Virus record (IMG/VR): IMGVR_UViG_3300048672_000152
Span: 29,453 to 93,452 of that record
Strand: one strand, 5' to 3'
Length of the DNA: 64,000 nucleotides
Source of the DNA: a virus
The notes beneath the pieces are model-generated. The model was not told where the DNA came from and made no database searches. It worked only from the letters and a program-made list of their open reading frames with translations. Below, piece after piece: positions 48,223-55,991 of the stretch (within the stretch, counting starts at the first letter, position 1; each line of letters begins with the position of its first letter). The translations under genes were made by a program, and so were the position numbers.

Positions 48223-48666
48223 ATGGCTGTAGGCAATTTCACTTTATACAACACTGGTAAAGAATCTTTACTGACTGACAACACTAACCAAATTGATTGG
48301 GCTAACGATACAATCGTAGCTGTATTACTTGGCACTGGTTATACTCCAGCTTTGACACACACTGTTTATTCAGATATGTCTGCCAACGTAATTGCCGATG
48401 TTGGGTATGCTCCTGTAGTTCTTACTGGTAAAACATCAACAATGACTTCTGGTACTATCTTATGGGATTGTGCTGATATTAGCTTTGGTACTAACGTATC
48501 ACTTACTGCTAAGTATGTAGCTATTGTTAAACGTGCTGCTGGTGCTTTAGCTGGTACTGACCGTTTAATTGGTTACTGTGACTTGAACGTAGGTGGTGGT
48601 TTGACTGTTAGCTCTACTAACTCTACATTCCAAGTTAGCACTACAAGTGGGCTTTTTGAAATCTAA
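48223..48666 (+). CDS. Hypothetical virion protein
   Basis: A 147-residue beta-rich protein starting MAVGNFTLYNTGKESLL, with segments AVLLGTGYTPALTHTVYSD and AAGALAGTDRLIGYCDLNVGGG and low charge, similar in style to phage surface-exposed structural proteins. Codon use is like that of the capsid gene, suggesting high expression. Function unknown. Confidence 0.65.
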   Translation: MAVGNFTLYNTGKESLLTDNTNQIDWANDTIVAVLLGTGYTPALTHTVYSDMSANVIADVGYAPVVLTGKTSTMTSGTILWDCADISFGTNVSLTAKYVAIVKRAAGALAGTDRLIGYCDLNVGGGLTVSSTNSTFQVSTTSGLFEI

Positions 48667-48683
48667 TTATAAGGCGTTACGTT

Positions 48684-48992
48684 ATGATCTATGTAACTAA
48701 GGATGTCAATGAAACACTGGATTATGTTTTCATTCGTAACGTCGAAGATAACATTGTTAGTGTTAATTATACACAAGATAATCTGGGTGGATTAGTCGTT
48801 GATAATTGTACAACTAACTCCGGTGATGTGGTGTTGGATGATGGTACTATTTATCCGGCAGGTAGAGCAATCGTTCTGTGGGTGAGTGGGGGTACAGTTG
48901 GTGGTAAAGAGAAAGTAATTCTTACCTATACAACCGCCGCTGGTAGAGTCAGAGATGAAGCTATCGTGTTCACATTAGTACAAGAAAATTAG
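48684..48992 (+). CDS. Hypothetical virion protein, last gene of the late operon
   Basis: A 102-residue acidic beta-rich protein (DGTIYPAGRAIVLWVSGGTVGGKEKVILTYTTAAGR). It directly precedes the late terminator and may pair with the 147-residue protein upstream. Function unknown. Confidence 0.65.
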   Translation: MIYVTKDVNETLDYVFIRNVEDNIVSVNYTQDNLGGLVVDNCTTNSGDVVLDDGTIYPAGRAIVLWVSGGTVGGKEKVILTYTTAAGRVRDEAIVFTLVQEN

Positions 48993-49006
48993 TGTATAAA
49001 GATGAA

Positions 49007-49030
49007 AGCCCGCTAAATGCGGGCTTTTTT
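49007..49030 (+). terminator. Rho-independent terminator of the late operon
   Basis: AGCCCGC (49007-49013), 5-base loop, GCGGGCT (49019-49025) then TTTTTT. It marks the end of the rightward transcript before the convergent leftward genes. Confidence 0.88.
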
Positions 49031-49075
49031 GTGTCCATTATTTGAGTTTTTAGTGTGAAATAGATATATATGTAT

Positions 49076-49276
49076 CTATTGTGGATTGCACACTGTAACT
49101 TTCTTCTTAGTTTTAGTGTCAAGAACAATCTGACATTTTTGTTTCTGTCCTTTGTTACGCACCACCACTTGTTTCACTACTTTACCCTTTACTTCCACTT
49201 TATCACCTTTGTTAGCTGAATAAGCATCTGTTGGGATTAAAGCTAACAGAACTAAAAATTGCAGAATTAGTCTCAT
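49076..49276 (-). CDS. Small secreted protein
   Basis: A 66-residue protein with a signal peptide (LILQFLVLLALIPTDAYSA, probable cut after YSA), followed by a very basic mature part (KGDKVEVKGKVVKQVVV, KGQKQKCQIVLDTKTKKKVTVC) with two Cys that could form a disulfide in the periplasm. Encoded in a short leftward unit of its own, convergent with the late operon. Function unknown. Confidence 0.7.
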   Translation of the reverse strand: MRLILQFLVLLALIPTDAYSANKGDKVEVKGKVVKQVVVRNKGQKQKCQIVLDTKTKKKVTVCNPQ

Positions 49277-49277
49277 T

Positions 49278-49487
49278 TCACTCTCCTAATAAAGTTAATT
49301 GTTGTTCCGCATTTTCATTGTAATGTTGTTTAAAGTATTGAATAGCAACCTCACCGTCCATATTACTCAGACAACGATGCTCTTTCACAAGGAACTGAGA
49401 ACACACCACTCTAATACATTGCCCTAATCTTACATTAGGTTGGTGTTCTCTATACACTTCCCAAGCTTCAGCTAGAATTTCATCCAT
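49278..49487 (-). CDS. Hypothetical small protein
   Basis: A 69-residue protein starting MDEILAEAWEVYREHQPNVR, with two Cys and an acidic tail. It follows the promoter at 49517-49545 and a GAGGAG site, and precedes the secreted protein by one base, so the two share a transcript. Function unknown. Confidence 0.62.
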   Translation of the reverse strand: MDEILAEAWEVYREHQPNVRLGQCIRVVCSQFLVKEHRCLSNMDGEVAIQYFKQHYNENAEQQLTLLGE

Positions 49488-49516
49488 TTGGTTTCTCCTC
49501 TTGTTTAATTATGCTC

Positions 49517-49545
49517 ATTGTATAGGACGTGAATAATGAAGTCAA
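49517..49545 (-). promoter_or_regulatory. Leftward promoter for the secreted-protein unit
   Basis: Minus strand: TTGACT (49545-49540), 17-base spacer, TACAAT (49522-49517). Confidence 0.7.
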
Positions 49546-49571
49546 TAGGGAATTGATAAATTTTAGGTAAT

Positions 49572-49594
49572 AAAAAGCCCCGCAAAGCGGGGCT
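49572..49594 (-). terminator. Rho-independent terminator after nrdA
   Basis: Minus strand: AGCCCCGC (49594-49587), 3-base loop, GCGGGGCT (49583-49576) and a T-run. Confidence 0.88.
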
Positions 49595-49599
49595 AGTTG

Positions 49600-52320
49600 T
49601 TATTGACACATTTCACAAGATTCCAAGTCTCTCACTAACCCATCAGCACCACGTACTGAGTAGATGTAATATAGAGATAAAATGTCCTCATTGTCAAATG
49701 CCATACGATGTATTTTACTAATATATTCTTCACTGTCATTTGATGTGAAGTACAGATTTAAACTCTGTCCTTGGTCAATGTATTTCTGTCTTTGTGCAGC
49801 TAAGTTGATTACCCATTCCATTGGGATTTCAAAAGCTGTCAAGAATACTTTCTTCTCGTGTTCGGTGAGCCAACTTACTTGCTGTACACTACCTTTAGAC
49901 CTAGCGAGTAAATTAATATTCTCGTCATTATATACACCACGTTCTTTCATCAACTTCAACAAAACTTTGTTGATTCGGAAGAATTCACCACCAGCAGATT
50001 GTTTTGTAAACACCATAGCTACGTCTAAACCGATACCTTCACTAGCACCAGCCATGATCTCAGCAGTAGACTTAGTGGGTGGCATCATTAATCTGGTGGC
50101 ATTACGAATACCTAAACCTTTACAACCTTCAGGTTCACCCACTACACCAGCTAACCATCTAGTAGCTTCCTTACTATCTCTATCTAATCTACTAAAGATT
50201 TCTTCATTTAGTAACATAGCATCCATACTAGCTACGGGAATACTTTTCATCTGCATTAGTGTATGCCAACCAAGAACACCACTACCTAGACTACGGAACT
50301 CTTTAGTAAACTTGTAGATTTTACGCATAGCAATTTTGTCTACATCAGTCATCTCATCCATAGTTTCTAAGTATTCAGAAATATTACAATCTGACATCAC
50401 TTGACCAATTTGTACTAGATGTTCAGGCCAACTATCCCACAACTCTAAGTTATAACAAAGGATAACACAACTAAAAGTGTATTCCTCATTAGATGGTAGA
50501 TTTGTTTCCTGACACTGACCAGTCAATATACCATTGAACATCCCCATACCACGAAGTTTTTCAGTGAAACAGTAAGTGTCATCAGTGCGTCCCTCGTCAT
50601 CTACACTAACAATTTTTACAAATTGCTTTGCGTCACGTTGAGGTAGGCGTTTCACCACACTCAATCTGTGTAGGTAATTACCAAGACCCAATTCCATCAG
50701 ACGATAGACATCATAACTAGTAATCAGTAATCTCTCAGCAGGTTGACATAAATACTCTTTATGCTCCCCTGTACCATTATTAGCTGGTAATGTTTTATAA
50801 CCGCCTTCACTCATTAGGGTTACTTTAGCACTCACCCCTAATGTTTGCAACATACGTTGAATTTCTCTTAAGAATTCAGGCTCTACGCTACAAGCTACTA
50901 ATTGCTGATTACCGCCATTCCGATAAACACAACCATCACCATCTAAGTAACCAGCTAACCATTCCAACCTTGATTCAATAGTATAAGTGGCATCCGGTAC
51001 GAAGAATTTGGGTTTTAATCCATCCACTCGACCAATTTCTCTATCCATAGATTCATTTGTGCTGTGAGTGACTAAATCAAATAAATGAGTAAGTTTACGT
51101 TTTTCTCCGTAAAAATACACGTTTGCTTTCCCACGTACAACACAACCATCTGCGCTAAAGAACCCGTTCTGGTATGCTTTAGTTAATACCTTATCACCCT
51201 CTATCACAGGTAAGTCGAACTTAATTAACTTATCACCAGCTACTAGTTCATTGGTACGTTTCTCAATAACATTGCCTGTGTAGCCATCAGCTACATAAAA
51301 CTTATGGTATGGGGTACAATTTAAAACTTGACCACCAGAAGTAGTAACTTTTAACAGTTTTTGGTCAACACCAGTTTTTACAATAGTTGTTGCACTAAAT
51401 TGCTCACCGTTCCACACATTTACTTGTTGACCTTCTAAGTCAGCAATAGGGAAGTACCCGTAATCTGTTAGGATCTGAGTTTCTGGTGCAACACATAAAT
51501 TACTTGCGTTAGTTTTCAAACCTTTCAATTTAAACGCTTCAGCGAGGTGTCTATTACACTTGTCAATGAAGGTATAGTAACCTCTACCTCGTGGTAATTT
51601 AACCTCTAGCGTCCTTTGGAAGCGTTTTAAAGTCTCTTTATCTTTATTACGCATCTTATTAACATCACTATCCTTAATCAACCACCCAACATTGTTAGAT
51701 TCTGGATTAAGATACAGGTTGTCAGCAACAGCATAAAAATCACCATGAGATAAACCTATACTGTAAGCTAAACTACCTCTACGGGCTGCTTGCGTTACTT
51801 CATCCATACAGTTAATGAAATCCCGTACAATAGGCATCACACCTAAACTGTAACCACCTCTCCGAAGGGGTTCACCCTCAGCAGGCCAATCATCAATGCT
51901 GTAACTTGTGCCATGACTATGTTTAGTCAGTATAGCAGCTTCTGTGATAGCGTTATAGCGGTCAAATAAATTATTACCTACATTACCACCAGCACAAGAT
52001 ACTGTAGTACCCCGCTTACGTAAACCACCGTTAGCTAATAGTGGGGTAGATGGGCTAATGAAGCCATCCCACAATGCTTTAAAGAATACTTCTTCCCAAG
52101 ATAATCCTTGGGTATATGTATCACTCTCCCACCACTCCGGTTTGACTGATGGCGCGTGTTGCGCCATAGTCTTAGCGATTGCTTCATACCGAGATTTAGG
52201 AGTTTCTTCTTCAAAAGAATATTTCTCGTAAAACAACTGAATACCTGAAGTCGTGTACCATGATGGTGCTTCACCAATCTCCTGTAGTCGTTTACGTAAT
52301 GTTGAATAATCTACCTTCAT
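49600..52320 (-). CDS. nrdA: Ribonucleotide reductase large subunit with intein
   Basis: A 906-residue precursor (start ATG at 52320 after GGAGGG; an upstream start would overlap nrdB). A 327-residue intein is embedded; removal leaves a 579-residue class I NrdA that lacks an N-terminal ATP cone. The host protein has STPLLANGG, VSCAGG (first active cysteine), the NL|CQE active-site loop split by the intein, SCVILC, MPPTKSTAEIMAGASEG and the C-terminal CEMCQ pair that receives electrons. It reduces ribonucleoside diphosphates with NrdB; the glutaredoxin-like gene beyond nrdB may supply electrons. Confidence 0.93.
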   Translation of the reverse strand: MKVDYSTLRKRLQEIGEAPSWYTTSGIQLFYEKYSFEEETPKSRYEAIAKTMAQHAPSVKPEWWESDTYTQGLSWEEVFFKALWDGFISPSTPLLANGGLRKRGTTVSCAGGNVGNNLFDRYNAITEAAILTKHSHGTSYSIDDWPAEGEPLRRGGYSLGVMPIVRDFINCMDEVTQAARRGSLAYSIGLSHGDFYAVADNLYLNPESNNVGWLIKDSDVNKMRNKDKETLKRFQRTLEVKLPRGRGYYTFIDKCNRHLAEAFKLKGLKTNASNLCVAPETQILTDYGYFPIADLEGQQVNVWNGEQFSATTIVKTGVDQKLLKVTTSGGQVLNCTPYHKFYVADGYTGNVIEKRTNELVAGDKLIKFDLPVIEGDKVLTKAYQNGFFSADGCVVRGKANVYFYGEKRKLTHLFDLVTHSTNESMDREIGRVDGLKPKFFVPDATYTIESRLEWLAGYLDGDGCVYRNGGNQQLVACSVEPEFLREIQRMLQTLGVSAKVTLMSEGGYKTLPANNGTGEHKEYLCQPAERLLITSYDVYRLMELGLGNYLHRLSVVKRLPQRDAKQFVKIVSVDDEGRTDDTYCFTEKLRGMGMFNGILTGQCQETNLPSNEEYTFSCVILCYNLELWDSWPEHLVQIGQVMSDCNISEYLETMDEMTDVDKIAMRKIYKFTKEFRSLGSGVLGWHTLMQMKSIPVASMDAMLLNEEIFSRLDRDSKEATRWLAGVVGEPEGCKGLGIRNATRLMMPPTKSTAEIMAGASEGIGLDVAMVFTKQSAGGEFFRINKVLLKLMKERGVYNDENINLLARSKGSVQQVSWLTEHEKKVFLTAFEIPMEWVINLAAQRQKYIDQGQSLNLYFTSNDSEEYISKIHRMAFDNEDILSLYYIYSVRGADGLVRDLESCEMCQ
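50515..51495 (-). mobile_element. Intein with LAGLIDADG-type endonuclease in nrdA
   Basis: The intein runs from Cys (codon at 51495-51493), which opens the splicing block CVAPETQILTD, to the Gln before the extein CQETNL. N-terminal splicing blocks: CVAPETQI (block A) and LNCTPYHKFYV (block B). Endonuclease: YQNGFFSADGCVV and WLAGYLDGDGCVY. C-terminal blocks: TYCFTEK and FNGILTGQ|C, ending in Gly-Gln rather than His-Asn. The insertion is immediately before the NrdA catalytic cysteine, which becomes the +1 residue. Confidence 0.92.
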
Positions 52321-53309
52321 TAATCCCTCCAAGCCGCAATAAAACCTTCACTATCCCATTTACTCTCATACTCGCTACCCTGACCTTTAGTGAAGAAGTC
52401 AACAGATTTATAGGAGTATGTATTCTTTTCAAACCAACCAACAATTGTACAGTCTGTTACGTCAAACATTTTAGGTAATTGAATACGCTCTAAATAAATA
52501 TTTAAGCGGTATTTAACGAATTCCTTCATATCTTGTTTAGTAACACCATTCAAGGTATCTTGTAAGAAAGCCATCTCGATAATACGACACTCATGTTCAT
52601 AAGCGTGTAGAACAGCAGCTTTTACCGCTTCATACCGAGGAGTATCATCTACTAACTTAGTACCTAATTCACGATAATAAGTGTTGATAATTTCAGCACT
52701 AATAATACCATGTTGGTCTTCGTCAATAGCACTCTGATTAGTACCTCGTACAATTACAGGTAATAGATTATAACCATTAGATTGAAAGCTTTTCAATACC
52801 GCAAAAGAACTAAATAGTAAGGCTGTTTCAGTCATTGAGAAAATGATAGTAGCGAGTATCTTATCTTCTTGACCCAACATCTGTCCTAGCCATGTAACAC
52901 GTTCATTCAGTTCTGGGTCATTAACATAAGCAAGGTAGTCTTCATCCTCATCCATACCTAGTTCAATATTGATTTGATTGTAAAACTCCGCATGTACCGC
53001 ACGTTCTACCATAGATACAATAGACGCAGCTAATTGCACTTCTGGTCGAGGAAAAGTTTTAGCTACCACATCTTCCCAGAACCTACCAACAATTAATTCA
53101 TAACGTAAGAACAGGTGTAATACGGTTTTTACCGCATGAAATTGTTCTTCATTCAATTCATATAATAATTGCATACGGTCTAAATGAACTTTCATTTCTG
53201 AACTAAACCACAACTGCTCCTCTAACTGTTTATTAGCTAAAGTAACAATGTCTGGGTAATGTCTTGTGTAACTATCAGTTGGTGTGCAAATACGAGGCAA
53301 CTTAGACAT
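52320..53309 (-). CDS. nrdB: Ribonucleotide reductase small subunit
   Basis: A 329-residue protein starting MSKLPRICTPTDSY (ATG at 53309; an in-frame TTG six bases upstream is less likely). Metal-site segments: LRYELIVGRFWE, MVERAVHAEFYNQINI (His with Tyr four residues on, the probable radical site), FSMTETALLFSSFA and DEDQHGIISAEI. The C-terminus is acidic/aromatic for docking NrdA. It overlaps nrdA by one base, giving balanced expression. Confidence 0.9.
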   Translation of the reverse strand: MSKLPRICTPTDSYTRHYPDIVTLANKQLEEQLWFSSEMKVHLDRMQLLYELNEEQFHAVKTVLHLFLRYELIVGRFWEDVVAKTFPRPEVQLAASIVSMVERAVHAEFYNQINIELGMDEDEDYLAYVNDPELNERVTWLGQMLGQEDKILATIIFSMTETALLFSSFAVLKSFQSNGYNLLPVIVRGTNQSAIDEDQHGIISAEIINTYYRELGTKLVDDTPRYEAVKAAVLHAYEHECRIIEMAFLQDTLNGVTKQDMKEFVKYRLNIYLERIQLPKMFDVTDCTIVGWFEKNTYSYKSVDFFTKGQGSEYESKWDSEGFIAAWRD

Positions 53310-53511
53310 CTTCAATACCTACCTTAACACCATCTTTAAACAATTGAGGAATGCCACGTAAACCTTTAGACATAATGAAACGTAAAGCTTCAGCGTTACT
53401 CCAAATGTCATATTCCTTGTATTCAATACCTTTAACATTTAATGTTGATTTTAAGGTTTCACAAGCTTTGCAATCTTTACCACTAAATACAATCAAACCT
53501 TCTTCAAACAT
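53302..53511 (-). CDS. Glutaredoxin/NrdH-like redoxin
   Basis: A 69-residue thioredoxin-fold protein with the redox motif CKAC (residues 14-17), KGIEYKEYDIW, and GLRGIPQLFKDG containing the cis-Pro. It would pass electrons to ribonucleotide reductase encoded next to it. Overlaps nrdB by 8 bases. Confidence 0.88.
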   Translation of the reverse strand: MFEEGLIVFSGKDCKACETLKSTLNVKGIEYKEYDIWSNAEALRFIMSKGLRGIPQLFKDGVKVGIEDV

Positions 53512-53514
53512 CTA

Positions 53515-53880
53515 TCATTCCTTTTCTAATAATTTAATAACTTCATTCAATTTATTACCAAATAAATAGTCTCTGGTAATCTTAAAGCCTTGTTTTTTCC
53601 AAGCAGGGTCAGTACGCTCATACCCTGTAAAGATATTACCACCAGTTTGTACTTGATTAGTGAAGGGGCTTCTAAATGAAGCATCCCCTAAACTAGATTC
53701 AGAATATCCACGATTTACATCGACACCAAATAAGTAAAGCACGGCTTTCAATACTTTGTCATCCATTGTGGTACAGTAACCCTCTTTGCAGAAAGTAGTT
53801 TGTGCAATATCCGACATAGATACAATGTAGTCTGGGTCATAGTATTTTTTATCAATAGTGGGTAAATTGTCATATTTCAT
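53515..53880 (-). CDS. Hypothetical protein in the nucleotide metabolism operon
   Basis: A 121-residue protein starting MKYDNLPTIDKKYYDPDYIVS. A Cys pair (TTFCKEGYCTTMD) could bind metal or form a disulfide. Between the glutaredoxin-like and ThyX-like genes, overlapping the latter by 4 bases. No family recognised. Confidence 0.62.
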   Translation of the reverse strand: MKYDNLPTIDKKYYDPDYIVSMSDIAQTTFCKEGYCTTMDDKVLKAVLYLFGVDVNRGYSESSLGDASFRSPFTNQVQTGGNIFTGYERTDPAWKKQGFKITRDYLFGNKLNEVIKLLEKE

Positions 53881-54806
53881 TTTGTGTTCTCCAAGAATTT
53901 ATCTTCAATGCCATATTCCAAAGCCTTACGATATTGGAAGAATGTATTACTGTGAAAGTTACCACTTAATTCTTTATCCACAGCCTGAATCTTAACCACA
54001 TGCTCTGTTGGAGAATAGTGTGGCGGATCATCTGGATAAACACCATTAATAGGTAAATTCAACATATCATACACTTTCAAAGCTTTCTCTAAGCTGTCAT
54101 CTAGACGACGATAACTCACTTGTGCTGCGCAGCTACACGATACCTTCACCTTAGCTGCAATCAAATCTTTCTTCAAACCAAACTCTGATGGTGGGAAGTC
54201 AGAATGATTCACATAAGGTAAATGATATTCACCATACTTCAATTCATTAGGGACACTTTGTAACATTGCAGCTTGCATACGTTCAGCTAACACTCGGATT
54301 TCAGCTTGAGCATCTGGGTGACAACGTAACTTAAAGAATGCTTCAAAAGTTTTACGAGTACCTGTAATGACAGCTTTGGTTTTCATCCAAGGTTCTAGTA
54401 AACGGTTAATCACTTCTTTAGAATAACCACTATACTCAAAACTACTAGCAATTGTCGCCATCAACTCAGCAGCAACTTTCCAAGCTTTTTCTCGTGCGTA
54501 TTCACCTTCGTATTGACCACCAACACTATGAATGTATATAGGAGTATTACATTCAACCTCTGCAACCATCCCCCGTTGATTTTTACCCCAATGAATTGGC
54601 ATTGCGGGATCATTCAATACTTGTTCAATCATTTTAGAGATAGGTATAGCACGACTAGATTGTACGTTTTTACTAATACCTCGATGTGTATTTAATTGAC
54701 TTAGAATAAAACGATGTAGCTCTACTTCATACGTCAATACTTCTTCACCGTTAGGTGCTTTACTGTGCGCTACAATTAATGCAGATGGGAAATTTAAATC
54801 AATCAA
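53877..54806 (-). CDS. thyX: Flavin-dependent thymidylate synthase-like protein
   Basis: A 309-residue protein of the ThyX family. VELHRFILSQLNTHRGISKNVQSSRAIP (about 27-54) corresponds to the ThyX motif R-H-R-x7-S with THR in place of RHR, as in other phage ThyX-like enzymes. RKTFEAFFKLR carries the dUMP-binding segment. It would make dTMP from dUMP with FAD and methylene-tetrahydrofolate. Clustered with nrdA, nrdB and the MazG-like gene. Confidence 0.82.
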   Translation of the reverse strand: MIDLNFPSALIVAHSKAPNGEEVLTYEVELHRFILSQLNTHRGISKNVQSSRAIPISKMIEQVLNDPAMPIHWGKNQRGMVAEVECNTPIYIHSVGGQYEGEYAREKAWKVAAELMATIASSFEYSGYSKEVINRLLEPWMKTKAVITGTRKTFEAFFKLRCHPDAQAEIRVLAERMQAAMLQSVPNELKYGEYHLPYVNHSDFPPSEFGLKKDLIAAKVKVSCSCAAQVSYRRLDDSLEKALKVYDMLNLPINGVYPDDPPHYSPTEHVVKIQAVDKELSGNFHSNTFFQYRKALEYGIEDKFLENTK

Positions 54807-54817
54807 ACTACTACTCC

Positions 54818-55000
54818 TTATACTACTTCCTCAAACACAACACCATCTAACGTCAAATGTCTACGGTAATGTCCGTAAAGTAAACTTAACATCTGGGTCT
54901 CTAAATTCTTAATACTTGTAGCTTTAATAACACCTTTAAACACAGAGTGATTCTGGTGGCGGTATGTAAATTTATATTCTGTTACTACTTGTTCAATCAT
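54818..55000 (-). CDS. Hypothetical small protein
   Basis: A 60-residue protein starting MIEQVVTEYKFTYRHQNHSVFKG, beta-rich. It overlaps the MazG-like gene upstream by 4 bases. No family recognised. Confidence 0.6.
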   Translation of the reverse strand: MIEQVVTEYKFTYRHQNHSVFKGVIKATSIKNLETQMLSLLYGHYRRHLTLDGVVFEEVV

Positions 55001-55353
55001 TGCTCTAATACCTCACGTTCAGAAGTTAAATCACGATTAAAAGCATCTTGTTCTGAAAACTTATCAGGGAAACGAGTTTTAAGTTTATTAATAACTCGAT
55101 TTGATTCTGTCTCAAAGTCTGTATCTAGCTCATCAAACAGAATAGCTAGATACCAAAGCAAATCCCCTGCTTCTTCTTTCACGTTAGTTAAGTCTAATTC
55201 CCGACCATAGAACATTTGCTTCTTAAGTGCATCTAATAATTCACCTGATTCTGTTACACAACCAATTGCAGCATGTAAGATTCGTGTGTTTGGTGCAAAG
55301 AAGTTTGGTGACTCTGTACGAATTGCATCTTGAATAAATTGTTTATCTTTCAT
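54997..55353 (-). CDS. MazG-like nucleotide pyrophosphohydrolase
   Basis: A 118-residue all-alpha protein. TESGELLDALKKQMFYGRELDLTNVKEEAGDLLWYLAILFDEL is the EExxE..ExxxD-type metal site of MazG. I use the ATG at 55353, which has AAGGAGAG upstream. Removes dUTP, ppGpp or other NTPs; phage versions may lower (p)ppGpp or clean nucleotide pools. Confidence 0.85.
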   Translation of the reverse strand: MKDKQFIQDAIRTESPNFFAPNTRILHAAIGCVTESGELLDALKKQMFYGRELDLTNVKEEAGDLLWYLAILFDELDTDFETESNRVINKLKTRFPDKFSEQDAFNRDLTSEREVLEQ

Positions 55354-55363
55354 CTTTCTCTCC

Positions 55364-55906
55364 TTAACTAATACGTTCAATAATATCTTCTGGTACTTCA
55401 TACGTTCGCTGGAATGTGCCATCCAATTGATGCCAACCTTCTATAGTACGTACAGGCCAAATCGTACCTTCATCATCCATCTCAATTACAGTAACGATTT
55501 CACCGCCACGAGTCTTAAACTCTTGACCTTCTCTACAGGCTACAACCCAATCATTATATGTCATATCTTTAATTGGCTTAAACTTAGACTTAGCTTCCAA
55601 CTCAACAATACGATTGTTAGCTTCTGCAAGCAAGTCTTGAAGTAAGTTAATTTCCTCGATGAGATTGGTATACTCATCTTGAGTAATCTCTACGATTGGT
55701 GATGTTGTTTCTTCAGCAATGACAAACCATTCCCCAGTATCAATAAGATTTAATACTTCAAGAAGGTCATAAGTAACCCAATGCTCCACTCCCGACGAAT
55801 CATTCCACGTGATATCAATAACCTTGTCGCTGTCGCCACTACCACTTGCTGTAAACACATAGCTATGTGAACTATGTTTAAATTTAAATGGAAACTTTAA
55901 ACTCAT
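55364..55906 (-). CDS. Hypothetical protein, first gene after an operator-like promoter
   Basis: A 180-residue protein starting MSLKFPFKFKHSSHSYVFTAS at the ATG at 55906 with GAGGAGAG upstream. A beta-rich N-terminal half is followed by a helix (LIEEINLLQDLLAEANNRIVELEA) and an SH3-like C-terminal segment (GGEIVTVIEMDDEGTIWPV). It is immediately downstream of the promoter and 11-bp inverted repeats at 55927-55978. Confidence 0.62.
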   Translation of the reverse strand: MSLKFPFKFKHSSHSYVFTASGSGDSDKVIDITWNDSSGVEHWVTYDLLEVLNLIDTGEWFVIAEETTSPIVEITQDEYTNLIEEINLLQDLLAEANNRIVELEAKSKFKPIKDMTYNDWVVACREGQEFKTRGGEIVTVIEMDDEGTIWPVRTIEGWHQLDGTFQRTYEVPEDIIERIS

Positions 55907-55926
55907 TTTCTCTCTCCTCAATTAAA

Positions 55927-55978
55927 GACATTCTACGCTGCATGGACGATTATTTTACCGATACACACGTAGAATGTC
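55927..55978 (-). repeat. 11-bp inverted repeat flanking a promoter
   Basis: GACATTCTACG (55927-55937) is the perfect inverted copy of CGTAGAATGTC (55968-55978), separated by 30 bases. One arm overlaps the -35 box and the other lies downstream of the expected transcription start, an arrangement suited to operator looping or a leader RNA stem. Confidence 0.6.
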
Positions 55979-55980
55979 AA
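55952..55980 (-). promoter_or_regulatory. Leftward promoter with operator-like repeats
   Basis: Minus strand: TTGACA (55980-55975), 17-base spacer, TAAAAT (55957-55952), driving the gene at 55364-55906 and the nucleotide-metabolism genes after it. Confidence 0.72.
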
Positions 55981-55991
55981 TAGTTATTTAG

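Noticed and set aside
49682-50317. A 211-codon plus-strand frame
   Set aside because: Antisense to nrdA, which has a complete set of reductase motifs; composition is that of a reverse-frame shadow and it lacks a ribosome binding site.
53076-53160. A possible missing metal ligand in NrdB
   Set aside because: The Glu lies four rather than three residues before the His, but I recall the same spacing in other reductase small subunits, so I do not treat it as a defect.
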